Positions 46,144-53,862 of a DNA stretch of 64,000 nt are shown here, one piece after another. Every line of letters starts with the position of its first letter. The first letter of the stretch is position 1. Made by a program: the position numbers and the translations under genes. The notes under the pieces were generated by a model that saw only the letters and a program-made list of their open reading frames with translations, was not told the DNA's origin and did no database searches. The DNA is from Henriciella aquimarina (lineage in GTDB: Bacteria; Pseudomonadota; Alphaproteobacteria; Caulobacterales; Hyphomonadaceae): contig NZ_NCST01000112.1 of assembly GCF_002088975.1 (NCBI RefSeq), positions 1 through 64,000 of the forward strand, read 5' to 3'.

Positions 46144-46812
46144 TCAGAGTTGAACGGCAAACACCGGCAAGCCGGCGAGCGCCACGCCTATGACCAGTCT
46201 TGGCAGCGAGACGCCATTGCGGGTCGCTGTCTCTGGCGTGGCCGTCTCTGCAGGACGCCGCCCCGTCACCATCGGTCTGACGAGGTTTGTCTTCAGGACG
46301 AGCCAGTAGCCCAGAACAGCCAGCACATGGAGGCCGATCATCCAGAGCAGAAGCTCGAAGGTGAACTCGTGCCACTCTGCGAATTGCCGGCCCGTCTTGA
46401 AGTCCACGAGAGATGAAAGAGGGCCTGACTCCAGGCCGTCAACATCCACGGCAAACAGGCCGAAACTGACCTGGGCGACGAGCAGGCCAAGCAGGGCCAC
46501 CACGCTCAGCGCGCCGAGCGGGTTATGCCCCGTCGAGGGCACATAAGGCCTGCGCAGGCTTGAGCGGGCATAGGCCAGGATCGCCGATGGCCCCTTTACG
46601 AAGCTCGAAAAGCGTGCCGTCGGAGAGCCGAAGACGCCCCAGTACAAACGGAAGACGAGCAAGCCGAGCAGAGTCAGCCCAAGGCGCGCATGCCACGCCA
46701 TATGGCCTTCTTCCGCCGTCCACCAGAGAGCCGGTATCAAGCCGACCGTGACCCAGTGGAACAGGCGGATGGTCCAGTCCCATACAAGGACGTCTTTCGC
46801 GGGGGTCGTCAT
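46144..46812 (-). CDS. Cytochrome b561-type membrane protein
   Basis: A 222-residue integral membrane cytochrome with four main hydrophobic helices plus a C-terminal one. Probable heme ligands are in IRLFHWVTV (H19), the WHARLG region, and WHEFTF and GLHVLAVLGY in later helices. This is the Ni/Fe-hydrogenase-type cytochrome b561 family that passes electrons between quinol and periplasmic cytochromes. It lies 12 bp downstream of the cytochrome c' gene, so the two form an electron-transfer pair. Confidence 0.87.
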   Translation of the reverse strand: MTTPAKDVLVWDWTIRLFHWVTVGLIPALWWTAEEGHMAWHARLGLTLLGLLVFRLYWGVFGSPTARFSSFVKGPSAILAYARSSLRRPYVPSTGHNPLGALSVVALLGLLVAQVSFGLFAVDVDGLESGPLSSLVDFKTGRQFAEWHEFTFELLLWMIGLHVLAVLGYWLVLKTNLVRPMVTGRRPAETATPETATRNGVSLPRLVIGVALAGLPVFAVQL

Positions 46813-46824
46813 GCGGCCGCCCGC

Positions 46825-47328
46825 TTAGTCGTCATCAGCGCGGTAGCTGTCATGGCAGTTCTTGCAGGTGCCGCCGGCTGTCTCGAAGGCGGCTTGAATG
46901 GCTTCGACGTCTCCGCTCTGGGCCGCCGTGTTCAGCTCGCCTGCCGCCGTTTCGAACTTGGTGATCGCAGCCTCGAATCCTTCAGGATCTTCCCAGATGG
47001 AATCCAGCGCCTCTGTTTCGACGCCCGAGTCTGCGCCGGTGCCTTCAGGGAACCAGTCACCAATCTCCTGCGAATGGGCTTCGACATTCGCCGCAGCCGT
47101 TTGAATATCCGCCACGTTCGGGTCGCCCTTCTTCAGCTCGTCGCTGATGGTCTTGAAAGACCCGCCCACATCTTCGAGCCCATCCTGGCGCGTCTCGATC
47201 ATCTCGCTGATGGTCATGCCGTTGGGCAGCTCTTCATCGCCTCGGTATTCCGCCGATTCCGTGTCAGCGCCCCCGCAGGACGCAAGAATGACGCACAGTG
47301 ATGCCAGTCCGAGTGTCTGAATCTTCAT
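46825..47328 (-). CDS. Cytochrome c' (class II), lipoprotein
   Basis: A 167-residue protein with a lipoprotein signal (ILASC, Cys18) and a four-helix-bundle sequence ending with the heme site CKNCH at 155-159 followed by DSYR, typical of class II cytochromes. Cytochromes c' bind NO or pass electrons in the periplasm. The adjacent b561 subunit suggests a membrane quinol partner, a pairing seen in several proteobacteria. An acidic linker follows the lipid anchor. Confidence 0.87.
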   Translation of the reverse strand: MKIQTLGLASLCVILASCGGADTESAEYRGDEELPNGMTISEMIETRQDGLEDVGGSFKTISDELKKGDPNVADIQTAAANVEAHSQEIGDWFPEGTGADSGVETEALDSIWEDPEGFEAAITKFETAAGELNTAAQSGDVEAIQAAFETAGGTCKNCHDSYRADDD

Positions 47329-47775
47329 AAGGTCTTTTCCCCCAAATAGGTCGACATTTACAAGCTATCGCTTGAGGCCCGTCCGTCAAATGGCGTCTGG
47401 CCAACGAACACGGCCCGGCACGATCAGGCTTCGCTCCATTTCATATTGAACAGGCAACCCCTGAAAGACAAACCGGGAGAAATCGACGCCTGCCTTTCAG
47501 GGCTGTTTGCACAAGGTGTCCCCAATCCCGGTAGCATTTGAGGCATCTGCCTCGTGTCACCCGTCAGAGCAGGGTGTGCTCATCCTGAGCCGGGCCCTGG
47601 GCGTCCCTTCACCCGTGTGCGGACGATCTTTCGCGCCTTTCAGGAAAGCGAAACTGCCCAAGTCTTTCGCATTTTTTATGGAAACTTGCAGAATCTATTC
47701 ACTGCAGCATTCACAACACTGCCCGTCAGCCTTCACCAATACAGTCAGGTCCAATCGCCCACTTGGAGACTTGAT
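47329..47775. other. 447-bp leader region with several hairpins
   Basis: No trusted gene, although small frames are open. It holds CCCTGAAAG/CTTTCAGGG (47459-47467 with 47494-47502), the palindrome GAGGCA-TC-TGCCTC (47540-47553), GAGCA/TGCTC (47567-47581), and GCGAAA/TTTCGC (47648-47670) followed at once by ATTTTTT. The last resembles a weak intrinsic terminator 100 bp before the amidohydrolase start and could be an attenuator. Confidence 0.4.
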
Positions 47776-49551
47776 GTGAAGCCAATTTCCTTCGGTATGT
47801 TCCTGACTGGAGCATTCTTTCTATCTGCGCCGGTGCATGCTGAAGAGCTTGCCATCACCAATGCCACCGTTTTCGACGGTACGGGGGTGGCCCCGTATTC
47901 CGCCACTGTTGTGATCGAGGACGGCAAGATCGCCTCGATCGACAAGACGGGCGCGGTTCCGGACGGCATTGAGACGCTCGATGCTGATGGCAAGGCCCTG
48001 CTGCCCGGCTTTTATGACCTGCACGTCCACTATACTTTCTATGGCGAGCCCGCGACGCCGCCGCAGATCTCCCAGGCCTATCTGGCTGCCGGCGTCACCT
48101 CCGTCTTTGATTTTGCCCAGGCACCTGAAGCCTTCGGCCCGCAGCGCGAGTGGATCGAGTCCTTTCCGAGCCCGCATGTTAACTTTGCCGCGCGCATGAG
48201 CACCACCAACGGCCACGGTGCTGACTGGAGTGACCAGACCACCACCAAATGGGTGAACACGCCCTATGCCGCGAAAGAGGCCGTCGACGAGCTCGTCCCC
48301 TATGAGCCGGACGTCATCAAAGTGTTCACCGATGGCTGGCGCTATGGTTCCGGTATCGACAATACCAGCATGGACGAGCCGACGCTGACGGCGCTTGTCG
48401 AGGAGGCCCATGCCAAGGGGCTGCCCGTCCTCACCCACACGGTTACGGTTGACCGGGCAGGCCTTGCTGCCCGGGCCGGCGTGGATGTGCTCGCACACTC
48501 CATGCTGGACGAGGATGTCGATCAGGAAACTATCGGCGAGCTGCTTGAGGCCGGGACCTCCTATGCCGCGACCCTGGCAGTCTACCAGGCCGACAAACCG
48601 GGCATTGCCGACTTCGAGATGGACTCCAAGATGTGGGAAACGCGGATGGAGCGCTACAAGATTGGCCTGCGCAACATCAAGGCGCTTAGCGATGCCGGCG
48701 TGAACGTCGCGCTGGGCACAGACGCCGGCATGCGCCTGACGCCGCACGGCGAGTCCACCCTGCGCGAGATGGAACAGATGGTCCGCGCCGGCATGACGCC
48801 GACCGAAGCCTTGATGGCCGGAACGTCGAACAGCGCCAAGGCCGTCGGTCAGATCGATGAGCGCGGGGCGATCGAAGTCGGCAAGGCGGCTGATCTGATC
48901 CTGATCGACGGCAAGCCCTGGGACAACATTTCCGATATTCGCAATCTCGAAATCACCTGGGTGGACGGCGACCGCCTGTTCGGCCCTGGTGCCCCGGAAC
49001 CGGTCGAGGCCGAATACATGGCAGCGTCCGTGCCGGACACGCCGCTCATCAACGCCTTCGAAACCGAAGAGGGGCGCACGAGCACGGGCGGGCTCGTCAC
49101 GGGCGATCCGGACGGTGGTATGGAGCGCAGCTGGCAGGTCTATGAAGTGGTTGAGGATGAGGGCCATGGCGGTGTCCTGCGTCTCAACGCCAAGCTGGGG
49201 CGCCGCGAAGAAGCCCGCGTTGGCGTCATCCTGCCGATGAATGTCGGGCGCGTGCAGCCGATGGATGTCAGCGCATATGACGGCCTCAAGCTCGACCTGC
49301 GCGGGGATGGCGGGGAATACACCATTGCGATGACGACCCCCGATGGGCGCTGGGACTGGACCACGACGGCAGAGGAAGACTGGTCGACCAAGACGCTGGC
49401 CTTTGCCGATCTCACGCCGCCCGCTGAGGACGTTGCATGGAATGGTGAGCAGGTCTTCGATGCCCGCGTGCTGATCATCCGTCCGGGTGGCGAGCGCGCA
49501 TGGTTCGATCTCGACAATGTCACTCTCTACAAAAGCGAGGCGGACACATGA
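47776..49551 (+). CDS. Exported amidohydrolase with C-terminal CIA30-like domain
   Basis: A 591-residue protein: signal peptide ending PVHAEE (about 22), an amidohydrolase-1 TIM barrel (about 25-415) with H83 and H85 (DLHVH), a metal-bridging region VIKVFTDG, later histidines (LTHTV, LAHSM) and aspartate (GTDAG), then a beta-sandwich domain (about 440-590) resembling CIA30/galactose-binding modules. It likely hydrolyses an amide, dipeptide or cyclic amide in the periplasm. The start is GTG 47776 with GGAG seven bases upstream; an overlapping ATG is out of frame. The stop overlaps the GGT 1 start as ATGA, so the two are coupled. Confidence 0.83.
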   Translation: MKPISFGMFLTGAFFLSAPVHAEELAITNATVFDGTGVAPYSATVVIEDGKIASIDKTGAVPDGIETLDADGKALLPGFYDLHVHYTFYGEPATPPQISQAYLAAGVTSVFDFAQAPEAFGPQREWIESFPSPHVNFAARMSTTNGHGADWSDQTTTKWVNTPYAAKEAVDELVPYEPDVIKVFTDGWRYGSGIDNTSMDEPTLTALVEEAHAKGLPVLTHTVTVDRAGLAARAGVDVLAHSMLDEDVDQETIGELLEAGTSYAATLAVYQADKPGIADFEMDSKMWETRMERYKIGLRNIKALSDAGVNVALGTDAGMRLTPHGESTLREMEQMVRAGMTPTEALMAGTSNSAKAVGQIDERGAIEVGKAADLILIDGKPWDNISDIRNLEITWVDGDRLFGPGAPEPVEAEYMAASVPDTPLINAFETEEGRTSTGGLVTGDPDGGMERSWQVYEVVEDEGHGGVLRLNAKLGRREEARVGVILPMNVGRVQPMDVSAYDGLKLDLRGDGGEYTIAMTTPDGRWDWTTTAEEDWSTKTLAFADLTPPAEDVAWNGEQVFDARVLIIRPGGERAWFDLDNVTLYKSEADT

Positions 49552-51464
49552 AAACCAAGGTGAAAGAGGCTGAAAAAAGCGCTCCCACCACTGGGGTAGC
49601 CGAGCCGGATCGCAGGACGATGCTCAAGCTGGCGCTCGCCGGCAGTGCCGGGGTCGGCCTGTCCGCCTGTGCCGGGGGCGCTGGTGCCGCGAATACGGGG
49701 ACCGATGAGGTCCTGGCCCCGGATGCGCCCGAAGCCGGGGCGATGGAGGTCAAATCCTACCGGGTCGAGGTGCCGGGGCCGAACGGGGTGGTCTCGGCCG
49801 GCCATCCGCTGGCCTCAAGCGCCGGTCTGCGTATTCTCACCCAAGGCGGCAGCGCGGCCGATGCGTCTGTGGCGACGATGGCGGTTCTGAACCTGGTCGA
49901 GCCCTGGGCCTCAAGCATAGCCGGCAACGGCTTCGGCACAGTCTATGACCCCGAGAGCGGCGACACGATAGCACTCAAATATGGTGGGGCCGCGCCGATG
50001 GCGCTGGACCCGGCAAGTGATCCGGAAGTCTATGACTGGGGCGTCAAGGCGGCGACGACGCCCGGCGCCTTTGGCGGCTGGATCGCCCTGATGCGACGCT
50101 ATGGGCGGCTTTCCCTGAAAGAGGTTTTCGCCCCGGCGATTGAGTATGCCCGCAAGGGTCATCCAATGGATCCGTCGATTGCCTGGGTTCTCGACTATTA
50201 TCGCGAAAAGATCGCTCAGAATCCGACCACCGCGGCCATTTTCCTGCCGGGGGGCGAGCCGCCCGAGCCGCGGGCGATCCTGAAAAACCCCGACCTCGCC
50301 AACACGTTCGAGCAGCTGGTCGATGCCGAGCAGAAAGTGCTGGCATCCGGTGGCGACCGGGACACCGCCCTCAAGGCCGCGCTGGACTATTTCTATACCG
50401 GCCCGATTGCCGAGGAAGTCGACCGTTTCTTCAGGGAAGTCGGCGGCTGGCTGCGCAAGGAAGACATGGCCGCCTACAAGGCCGAATGGGCGCCCACCGT
50501 CTCGACGACCTATCGCGGATATGGCGTGCACAGTACGCCACCGACATCGCGCGGCGGGCTGGAAGTCTGCATGCAGGCCAACCTTCTGGAGCAGTTCGAC
50601 ATTTCCGGCATGAAGTATGGCGACCCGCGCCTGCTTCACCTGCAGGCCGAGGCGATCAAGTTCGCCAAGGCCGACATCTATGCCTATGTCGCCGACCCGA
50701 AGTTTCACACGACGCCGCTGACAGGCATGCTGTCGAAGGAATATGCGCAGGATCGGGCGGCCCTGATCGCGCCGCGCATGTCCTCTCCATTCCCGCCGGT
50801 GACCGACTTCCGGCCTTACGACCCCTCGGCGCCGGCCCCGCCAGAGCCGATCACCCGGACGCCGGATGACGATGCCCGCTTTTCCGATACCGCAAGCCTC
50901 ACCGTTGTCGATGGGGAAGGCCTGGCTGTCGTCATGACGACGACACTGGGTGGCGGGTTCGGCGCGGGGGTCGTGGCGGGCCGGACGGGCTTTCTGCTCA
51001 ATAACGGCATGCGGCTTGGGTCGACCTCTCCGTACCCGGAGAATCCAAACTTCGTCGCGCCGGGCCAGATCCCGATCCTCAATAACTCGCCGGTTCTCGT
51101 TACGCAGAATGGCAGGCTGCATGCCGCCTTTGGTACGCCCGGTGGAGAGACGATCGGCCAGTCGGAATTCCAGGTTCTGGTGAACCTTCTGGATCATGAA
51201 ATGGGCATTCAGGATGCCATCGAGGCGCCGCGCTTTTCCATGAAGGCAGACCCGAACTTCTATCTCGCCGGGGCGGCCTGCACGCTGCAGCTTGAAAACC
51301 GGTTCGGGGCGTCAGTCGCCGATACGTTGCGGGCCATGGGCCATGACGTTTCCATGGTTGGGCCGCTGGCCATTGGCAGCATTCAGGGCGCGCGCCTTTA
51401 TGAGAATGGTGCCGTTATGGCCGGGGCCGATCCGCGCCGGATGGCGATGGCTGCCGGCTTCTAG
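49548..51464 (+). CDS. Gamma-glutamyltransferase family protein (GGT 1), Tat/lipoprotein signal
   Basis: A 638-residue exported Ntn-hydrolase. The N-terminus has RRTMLK followed by a hydrophobic run ending GLSAC, i.e. a twin-arginine-like signal with a lipobox. The GGT fold follows, and autoprocessing should expose the threonine in SDTASLTVVD; most family members have TTH here, so the second residue differs (Ala). The GGGFGAG loop and LNNGM segment are normal. It probably cleaves gamma-glutamyl or related amide bonds in the periplasm. It is translationally coupled to the amidohydrolase and ends in a shared terminator with GGT 2. Confidence 0.88.
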   Translation: MKTKVKEAEKSAPTTGVAEPDRRTMLKLALAGSAGVGLSACAGGAGAANTGTDEVLAPDAPEAGAMEVKSYRVEVPGPNGVVSAGHPLASSAGLRILTQGGSAADASVATMAVLNLVEPWASSIAGNGFGTVYDPESGDTIALKYGGAAPMALDPASDPEVYDWGVKAATTPGAFGGWIALMRRYGRLSLKEVFAPAIEYARKGHPMDPSIAWVLDYYREKIAQNPTTAAIFLPGGEPPEPRAILKNPDLANTFEQLVDAEQKVLASGGDRDTALKAALDYFYTGPIAEEVDRFFREVGGWLRKEDMAAYKAEWAPTVSTTYRGYGVHSTPPTSRGGLEVCMQANLLEQFDISGMKYGDPRLLHLQAEAIKFAKADIYAYVADPKFHTTPLTGMLSKEYAQDRAALIAPRMSSPFPPVTDFRPYDPSAPAPPEPITRTPDDDARFSDTASLTVVDGEGLAVVMTTTLGGGFGAGVVAGRTGFLLNNGMRLGSTSPYPENPNFVAPGQIPILNNSPVLVTQNGRLHAAFGTPGGETIGQSEFQVLVNLLDHEMGIQDAIEAPRFSMKADPNFYLAGAACTLQLENRFGASVADTLRAMGHDVSMVGPLAIGSIQGARLYENGAVMAGADPRRMAMAAGF

Positions 51465-51483
51465 GCGCCGATCCCGCCAAAAG

Positions 51484-51526
51484 AAAAAAGGGCCTGGTCC
51501 ACTGGATCAGGCCCTTTCTTTTTGTG
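51484..51526. terminator. Bidirectional intrinsic terminator
   Basis: AAAGGGCCTG (51487-51496) and CAGGCCCTTT (51508-51517) form a perfect ten-pair stem with an 11-nt loop, with an A-run before and TTCTTTTTG after. It lies between the convergent GGT genes and can serve both strands. Confidence 0.9.
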
Positions 51527-51539
51527 GAGACAAAGTGCC

Positions 51540-53348
51540 CTAATAACCGAGCGCCAGCCCATCCTTGCGCATCTCGCTGGCTGCGCCATAGCTTTCGCCT
51601 GTGTTCATCGTCGCCTGGTAGCCGCCAAAACCGCCATCGGTCCCGCCGACCGTCCACCCCATCTTGGCGAGCAGGGCCTTGGTCGTTTCCGGGACCCCGG
51701 TTTCCAGCTTCAGTGTGCCAAGCCCCGGCGTGTAGACGCCGGTCGGCTGGGAAGACCCGTCATGGCGCCAGCGCGGGCAATCCCCGGCGGCCTGAAGGTC
51801 GAGGTCATAATCGACCATGTTCAGGATAATCTGCGTCTGGCCCTGAGGCTGCATCCCGCCGCCCATCACGCCGAAGGCGAGCCAAGGGGCGCCGTCTTTC
51901 AAGGCGAAGCCCGGAATGATGGTGTGGAAGGGGCGTTTTCTCGGCGCGTAGATGTTCGGGGAGTCTTCCTGCAGGCTGAAGCCGGCGCCCCGATTCTGCA
52001 GGCCGAAGCCGAGCCCGTCCGCCATCAGGCCGGAGCCCATGCCGGCATAATTCGACTGGATCAGGCTGACCATCATGCCATCGGCGTCACTGACGGTGAG
52101 ATAGGTTGTGCCCCCCTTGTGTGGGGCATCGCCCGGGAAGGCGCGCTCCATCGGCCGGTCCGGCCGGATCAGTTCGGCGCGCTTCTGTCCGTATTCGTCC
52201 GAAAGCAGCGTCTCGATCGGAATGTCCGCAAAATCCGGATCGGCGATGTATCGGGCCCGATCCTCGAAGGCCAGGCGTTTTGCCTCAGCCTGAAGGTGGA
52301 TCGAGCGGGCCGACATCAGCCCGGCATCGCGCATGTCGAAATTCTTCAGGATAGAGAGCATTTGCAGGGTGGCTGGTCCCTGGCTGTTGGGTGGCATGCC
52401 GTAGACGCTTACCCCGTCGCGATAGTCGACATGGTTCGGCTCCACCCACTCGGCATGCTGCGCGGCAAGGTCGGCGCGCGTCATCCAGCCGCCGATGCGT
52501 TTGAAATAGGCCTCGATCGTGTCCGCGATCGGCCCGTCATAATAGGCATCTCGGCCACCTTCGCCGATGAGGCGCAGCGTGCGGGCGAGATCAGGGTTTC
52601 GGACGATCTCGCCTTCGACCGGAGTGCGCCCGCGCGTCATGTAGATCTTCTGGATATTCTCGGTTTCTTCCACCCCGGAGTCGGGCGAGAGGAACCAGGC
52701 CATGTCGCGCTTCATCCGGTCGGCGATCATCAGGCTGATCGGCATGCCCTCTTCGGCAATGTCCGCGGCCGGTGTCATCAGATCCTTCCAGGGCAGCTTC
52801 CCGTAGCGTTGATGCAGCGTCCACCACGCGTCGACGGCGCCCGGCACGGTGACGGCCGCGGCGCCGAGAAACGGGACGCGGTCATTCTTGGACCGCGCGC
52901 GCAGCGTTTCCAGTGAAAGCGCGGCTGGCGAGTGGCCCGACCCGTTGAGGCCGACGACTTTTTTCTGCGCCGGGTCCCAGAGCAGGCAGAAGGCATCGCC
53001 GCCGATCCCGTTGGCCGTCGGTTCGACCACACCAAGCGTGGCATTCGCGGCAATGGCGGCATCGATTGCGGACCCGCCGGCCCGAAGAATGTCTATGGCG
53101 ACGAGGCTGGCCCTCGGGTGAGAGGTCGCTGCAGCCCCGCTCATGCCCCAGACAACGGATCGCGAGGCAAAGGGCGAGCCTGCCAGCCGGTCGCCCGAAT
53201 AGATCGTGCTGCTAAGCGGCGGCTCTGAAGGAGGGCTCCCAGCCTGGGCTGGCGTCGCGTCTGACGCGGCGCGCGGTGTTGCATATGAGCTGAACGTGAA
53301 TGCGCCTGTGGCTGGCGCGGCGAGAAGAAATTGTCTGCGCTTCATCAT
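51540..53348 (-). CDS. Gamma-glutamyltransferase family protein (GGT 2), Tat signal
   Basis: A 602-residue paralogue of GGT 1. The N-terminus MMKRRQFLLAAPATGAF is a clear twin-arginine signal. Mature-domain marks are ANATLGVVEPTANGIGGDAF and the processing threonine in KGGTTYLTVSDADG; the end has GGFGGYQA. It probably is folded and processed before or after Tat export and acts in the periplasm. ATG codons at 53348 and 53345 are both possible; neither has a strong ribosome site. It is convergent with GGT 1 and divergent from TonB receptor 3. Confidence 0.88.
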   Translation of the reverse strand: MMKRRQFLLAAPATGAFTFSSYATPRAASDATPAQAGSPPSEPPLSSTIYSGDRLAGSPFASRSVVWGMSGAAATSHPRASLVAIDILRAGGSAIDAAIAANATLGVVEPTANGIGGDAFCLLWDPAQKKVVGLNGSGHSPAALSLETLRARSKNDRVPFLGAAAVTVPGAVDAWWTLHQRYGKLPWKDLMTPAADIAEEGMPISLMIADRMKRDMAWFLSPDSGVEETENIQKIYMTRGRTPVEGEIVRNPDLARTLRLIGEGGRDAYYDGPIADTIEAYFKRIGGWMTRADLAAQHAEWVEPNHVDYRDGVSVYGMPPNSQGPATLQMLSILKNFDMRDAGLMSARSIHLQAEAKRLAFEDRARYIADPDFADIPIETLLSDEYGQKRAELIRPDRPMERAFPGDAPHKGGTTYLTVSDADGMMVSLIQSNYAGMGSGLMADGLGFGLQNRGAGFSLQEDSPNIYAPRKRPFHTIIPGFALKDGAPWLAFGVMGGGMQPQGQTQIILNMVDYDLDLQAAGDCPRWRHDGSSQPTGVYTPGLGTLKLETGVPETTKALLAKMGWTVGGTDGGFGGYQATMNTGESYGAASEMRKDGLALGY

Positions 53349-53698
53349 GGATATGTAATTTTGAATGGGAGGGAATGGACGGCGTTGTCCGGACAAAGAG
53401 CCTCCCCTTTTTGAGTCGTGCCGAGCAAGCGCAAACCGGACCGGGCCGGGACACGACCGAATGCTTGTCATCGATTAAAGCAGCCACGCCCAGAGATGGG
53501 GCAAATATTCGCGAGAACCGGGAAGCCTTATCCCCTATGGTGGAAAGTATTTACCCATGGATGAAGCATGTAACACATTTGTGCAAAAGGTTCACAGCCT
53601 GAACCAATTCTGGTCATCGGGATATTTCTCGAATGGCCCGCCTTTTCCCGCCTTTACCTGCCGGGCAAAAGCTGTCTCCATCATTACACGGTCAAGCG

Positions 53699-53717
53699 TA
53701 TGTATAGCCTATACATA
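53699..53717. promoter_or_regulatory. Perfect inverted repeat upstream of TonB receptor 3
   Basis: TATGTATAG-C-CTATACATA is a perfect 9+1+9 dyad about 145 bp before the receptor start. The form suggests a dimeric repressor or activator site. Confidence 0.6.
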
Positions 53718-53733
53718 GACCCCCAAAACAAGC

Positions 53734-53850
53734 ACCTCTTGCAACGTCGCAAGAGCAATAAATCCAAATTTGCTTTTGCCAACGGCGGCAAAAGAGGTCT
53801 TCATGTAAATAATAAAGGCAATTGAGCTTGGCCTAATTCAATCAATTAGG
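53734..53850 (+). promoter_or_regulatory. Candidate structured 5' leader with mutually exclusive stems
   Basis: Hairpin 1: CTCTTGC/GCAAGAG (53736-53755, loop AACGTC). Hairpin 2: CTTTTGCC/GGCAAAAG (53773-53794, loop AACGGC). ACCTCTT (53734-53740) can instead pair with AAGAGGT (53792-53798), closing an outer stem that excludes hairpin 1 and the end of hairpin 2. Hairpin 3: CCTAATT/AATTAGG (53832-53850) covers part of the AGGGG ribosome site of the receptor. This resembles a riboswitch or attenuator layout, but I recognise no known class. Confidence 0.45.
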
Positions 53851-53862
53851 GGTGTTTGCTCA

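Larger units (their letters stand above)
53349..53862. other. 514-bp divergent region with structured leader
   Basis: No trusted ORF. The receptor-proximal 165 bp are AT-rich and contain an inverted repeat at 53699-53717 and three hairpins between 53734 and 53850, listed separately. The GGT 2-proximal part shows no obvious motif. Confidence 0.6.

Noticed and set aside
47507-47779. Possible 90-residue ORF before the amidohydrolase
   Set aside because: No ribosome site, no hydrophobic or domain pattern, and it overlaps the hairpin region and the GTG start.
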